Source: Nocardioides sp. BGMRC 2183 | GTDB lineage: Bacteria; Actinomycetota; Actinomycetes; Propionibacteriales; Nocardioidaceae | NCBI GenBank assembly: GCA_008123405.1 | Contig: VSSA01000006.1 | Coordinates: 159,141-223,140 of the forward strand | DNA length: 64,000 nt | Reading direction: 5' to 3' | Part shown: in pieces, positions 61,631-64,000 of the stretch | Layout: the number at the start of each line of letters is the position of its first letter | How positions within the stretch are numbered: the first letter of the stretch is position 1 | Translations under genes and position numbers: made by a program | Notes under the pieces: generated by a model | The model's database searches: none | What the model was told of the DNA's origin: nothing | The model's input: the letters and a program-made list of their open reading frames with translations, nothing else

Positions 61631-63961
61631 ATGGCGCGTGCGGAGACACCGACCAGTACGGCGGTGCGTCCCACCGACCCGCGAGTGCTACGCCAGCTGC
61701 GTGGCGCCCGTGGGCCGTTGGCCGCCCTGCTCGGCTCGGCCGTGGTCTCCGGGCTGCTGGTGATCGCCCAGGCCTGGGTGGTCACCGGGCTGATCGTGGC
61801 CGCCGTCGACGACGAGGGCGCCCGCGGCTGGGTTGGCGGCTCGGTCGGCGGATGGGCGGTGGCGGTGCTGGTGCTGCTCGCGCTGCGCGCCGCCACCGGG
61901 GCACTCACCGACACCGCGGCGGCCCGTGCTGCGGCGACGGTCTCCGCGGACCTGCGACGTCGCGGCGGGACCGCGCTGGTGCGGCTGCGCGCGCACGGAG
62001 CCGAGATCGGCAGCACCGGGGGAGCGGCCACCTTGCTGGGCCGTGGCGTCGCCGCCGCCGAGCCCTACCTGACCCGCTACCTGCCGGCCTTGGTGCTGGC
62101 CGGGGTGGTGCCTGCGCTCACCATCGTCGCGATCGCCACCCAGGACCTGCTCAGTGCGCTGATCGTGGTGCTGACCCTGCCACTGGTGCCGGTGTTCGGC
62201 GCCCTGGTCGGGCTGGCCACCCGGGACCGCGCCAGTGCCCAGTGGCGCGCGATGGAGTCGCTCTCGGGGCACTTCGTGGACGTCGTACGGGGTCTGCCGA
62301 CGCTGGTCGGGTTCCGTCGGGCCCGCGCCCAGTCACCCAAGATCGGAGCGCTGACCGACCGCTACCGGGTCGCCTCGCTCGGCACCCTGCGCACCGCCTT
62401 CGCCTCCTCGGCGGTCCTCGAGCTGGTCGCCACCCTCTCGGTCGCGCTGGTCGCGGTCACCGTCGGCGTCCGGCTCGCCGGTGACGGACTCGACCTCTCC
62501 ACCGCCCTGGTGGTGCTGCTGTTGGCGCCCGAGGCCTACTGGCCGCTGCGCCGCGTCGGTGCGGAGTTCCATGCCAGCGCCGAAGGAGCCGAGACCTTCG
62601 CGGCGATCGGAGACCTGGAGGATCGCGCCGCGGCGATCGCCGGGCCGGACCACGTCGGCGACAGGGGTCACGCCCTCGTCGTGGACGGCGTGACTGTGCT
62701 CCGCGACGGGCGCAGCGTGCCGGCGCTCGACGACGTCCATGCGGTGATCCCTGCGCGTGGCCTCACCGCGCTGGTCGGCCCGTCCGGGTGCGGCAAGTCC
62801 ACCCTGCTCAGCGTCATCGCCGGGCTGCTGGAACCGACCTCGGGCCGGATCATCCGTCCCGACGGAGAGGTAGCACTGCTTCCGCAGCGACCGGTGTTCC
62901 TGCCCGGGTCGGTCGCGGCCAATCTGCGGATCGCGGACCGCGACGCCAGCGACCAGCAACTCTGGCAGGTACTGGAGCGCGTGGCACTCGCCGAGCGGAT
63001 CCGGGCCCTTCCGGCCGGGTTGGACGCACCGCTCGGCGAGGACGGCGCCGACCTCTCGGCCGGTGAGCGGGCCCGGCTCGCACTGGCCCGCGTCGTGCTC
63101 GGCGACCGGCCATGGGTGCTGCTCGACGAGCCGACCGCGCACCTCGACGAGGTGACCTCGGCGGTGATCGCCGACGTCGTCGCCGACCTGGCCCACGACC
63201 GCGCGGTGGTCGTGGTCGCGCACCGGCCCGAGTTGGTGGAGCGGGCGACGACGGTGATCGAGTTGCCCGCGCCGGCCGCCGACGGGTCCGTTGCGGTGCC
63301 GCCCAGCGGCGCGCAAGCGACCGCCCGGCCGGAGCCCGTCCGCGAGCCCGAGCCCGTGGACCACGTCGATCCGCGCCGCGCGCTGTGGGGTGCAACGATC
63401 CTCGGTGGCCTCGCCTCGGTCTGCGGCGTGGCACTGACCGCCACCGCCGGTTGGCTGATCGTCCAGGCCTCCACCCACCCGCCGGTGCTCACCCTGCTGG
63501 TGGCCGTGGTCAGTGTCCGCGCCTTCGGCATCGGCCGCCCGGTGCTGCGTTACGCCGAACGGCTCTGGTCCCACGATGCCGCGCTGCGGCTGCTGGCCCG
63601 TCGACGCGTCGCGATGTACGACGCCCTCGTGCCCCTCACCCCCGGTGCGCTGGGCCGCCGACGCGGCGACCTGCTCGCCGGCGTGGTCGACGACGTGGAC
63701 GTGGTGGTGGACGAGGAGATCCGGGTGCGGATCCCCGTCCGGGGCTACCTGATCACTGTCGTGGTCGCGGTCGGTTTCGCGGCTTGGGTGCTGCCCGCGG
63801 CCGCAGCGGTGGTGGCAGCCGGGGCCACTGTGGCGCCGCTGCTGGCCTACCTGCTGGCCAGGACCGCCGCGGCCCGCGCCGAGCGGGAGGCGATCGCCGC
63901 CCGTGCGCGGGTCTCCGAGGCAGGGGTGGCGCTGCTGGATCACGAAGGTCTCAGCTCATGA
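61631..63961 (+). CDS. cydD: CydD-type ABC transporter fused to a truncated CydC membrane domain
   Basis: A 776-residue protein. CydD membrane domain at about residues 30-330, then an ATPase: Walker A VGPSGCGKSTLLS, the LSAGERARLALARVVL signature, Walker B WVLLDEPTAHLDE and the H-loop VVVAHRPELV. From about residue 575 a second CydC-like membrane domain begins (RALWGATILGGLASVCGVAL, SVRAFGIGRPVLRYAERLWS, GDLLAGVVDDVDVVVDEEIR), but a TGA stop at 63959 ends it after about four helices, before helices 5-6 and any second ATPase. CydDC exports thiols needed for cytochrome bd assembly. Confidence 0.88.
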   Translation: MARAETPTSTAVRPTDPRVLRQLRGARGPLAALLGSAVVSGLLVIAQAWVVTGLIVAAVDDEGARGWVGGSVGGWAVAVLVLLALRAATGALTDTAAARAAATVSADLRRRGGTALVRLRAHGAEIGSTGGAATLLGRGVAAAEPYLTRYLPALVLAGVVPALTIVAIATQDLLSALIVVLTLPLVPVFGALVGLATRDRASAQWRAMESLSGHFVDVVRGLPTLVGFRRARAQSPKIGALTDRYRVASLGTLRTAFASSAVLELVATLSVALVAVTVGVRLAGDGLDLSTALVVLLLAPEAYWPLRRVGAEFHASAEGAETFAAIGDLEDRAAAIAGPDHVGDRGHALVVDGVTVLRDGRSVPALDDVHAVIPARGLTALVGPSGCGKSTLLSVIAGLLEPTSGRIIRPDGEVALLPQRPVFLPGSVAANLRIADRDASDQQLWQVLERVALAERIRALPAGLDAPLGEDGADLSAGERARLALARVVLGDRPWVLLDEPTAHLDEVTSAVIADVVADLAHDRAVVVVAHRPELVERATTVIELPAPAADGSVAVPPSGAQATARPEPVREPEPVDHVDPRRALWGATILGGLASVCGVALTATAGWLIVQASTHPPVLTLLVAVVSVRAFGIGRPVLRYAERLWSHDAALRLLARRRVAMYDALVPLTPGALGRRRGDLLAGVVDDVDVVVDEEIRVRIPVRGYLITVVVAVGFAAWVLPAAAAVVAAGATVAPLLAYLLARTAAARAEREAIAARARVSEAGVALLDHEGLSS

Positions 63962-64000
63962 TCCATGCGGCGTCCCGACGTCTCCTCCTGCCGATCCTCG
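63958..64000 (+). CDS. Start of an unidentified gene, cut by the window end
   Basis: ATG 63958 overlaps the cydD stop (ATGA). The 14 visible codons read MIHAASRRLLLPIL, basic then hydrophobic, like the start of a membrane protein. It does not continue the CydC sequence in any way I can see. Identity unknown. Confidence 0.4.
   Translation, partial: MIHAASRRLLLPIL

Overview
This is high-GC chromosomal DNA from an actinobacterium, most like Nocardioides or another member of the Propionibacteriales. This rests on base composition, GTG starts and four-base gene overlaps, a mycothiol enzyme (MshB), an Rv1747-like FHA-ABC transporter, actinobacterial DUF families (DUF1206, DUF6542-like), and the infA-rpmJ-rpsM-rpsK-rpsD-rpoA-rplQ block. 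I saw no rRNA, tRNA, CRISPR array, prophage or intact insertion sequence. Many genes carry a TANNNT hexamer 6-8 bases before the start codon with no Shine-Dalgarno sequence, which suggests leaderless mRNAs.

Layout. 1-3346: the 3' part of an FHA/ABC transporter and a luciferase-like oxidoreductase. 3573-7465: the translation/transcription operon, closed by a strong terminator. 7469-10731: ispH, a YciO/Sua5 protein and small membrane or secreted proteins. 10840-20589: an amino-sugar island with an MsmK-type ATPase, a ROK repressor, a binding protein, two permeases, a GH3 hexosaminidase, a ROK kinase, NagA and NagB. Together these would import, cleave, phosphorylate, deacetylate and deaminate GlcNAc-containing sugars to fructose-6-phosphate. 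20587-32131: exonuclease III inside an inverted repeat, an astacin-like protease, YchF, a MazF locus with a broken antitoxin, and a series of small enzymes and hypotheticals. 32250-36807: a three-gene xanthine dehydrogenase operon, matched functionally by a guanine deaminase at 43849. 37300-43599: a Mrp/Mnh Na+/H+ antiporter operon (A-B fused, C, D, E, F, G). 43849-48995: guanine deaminase, a hypothetical protein, MshB and a VanW protein. 49045-52189: a secreted lipase, a secreted toxin-like protein and two near-identical cytosolic acidic proteins, with the remains of a tandem duplication. 52291-53960: a DUF35/thiolase pair. 54143-57353: a DUF1206 protein and a group of lipoproteins and membrane proteins. 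57516-59017: an ECF sigma factor with a membrane partner. 59070-64000: the cytochrome bd operon behind a Rex-like operator, with a CydD/CydC-type ABC gene whose second half is cut short.

Most notable: (a) two 160-166 bp palindromic repeats at 43642 and 53960 that share core blocks in opposite orientation but have different, self-matching outer arms; (b) the secreted toxin-like / duplicated immunity-like locus at 50012-52128; (c) a Rex-type operator two bases from an apparently leaderless cydA; (d) a mazF whose antitoxin appears split by an insertion of about 73 bp. Functions come from motif recognition by eye. No database search was run.
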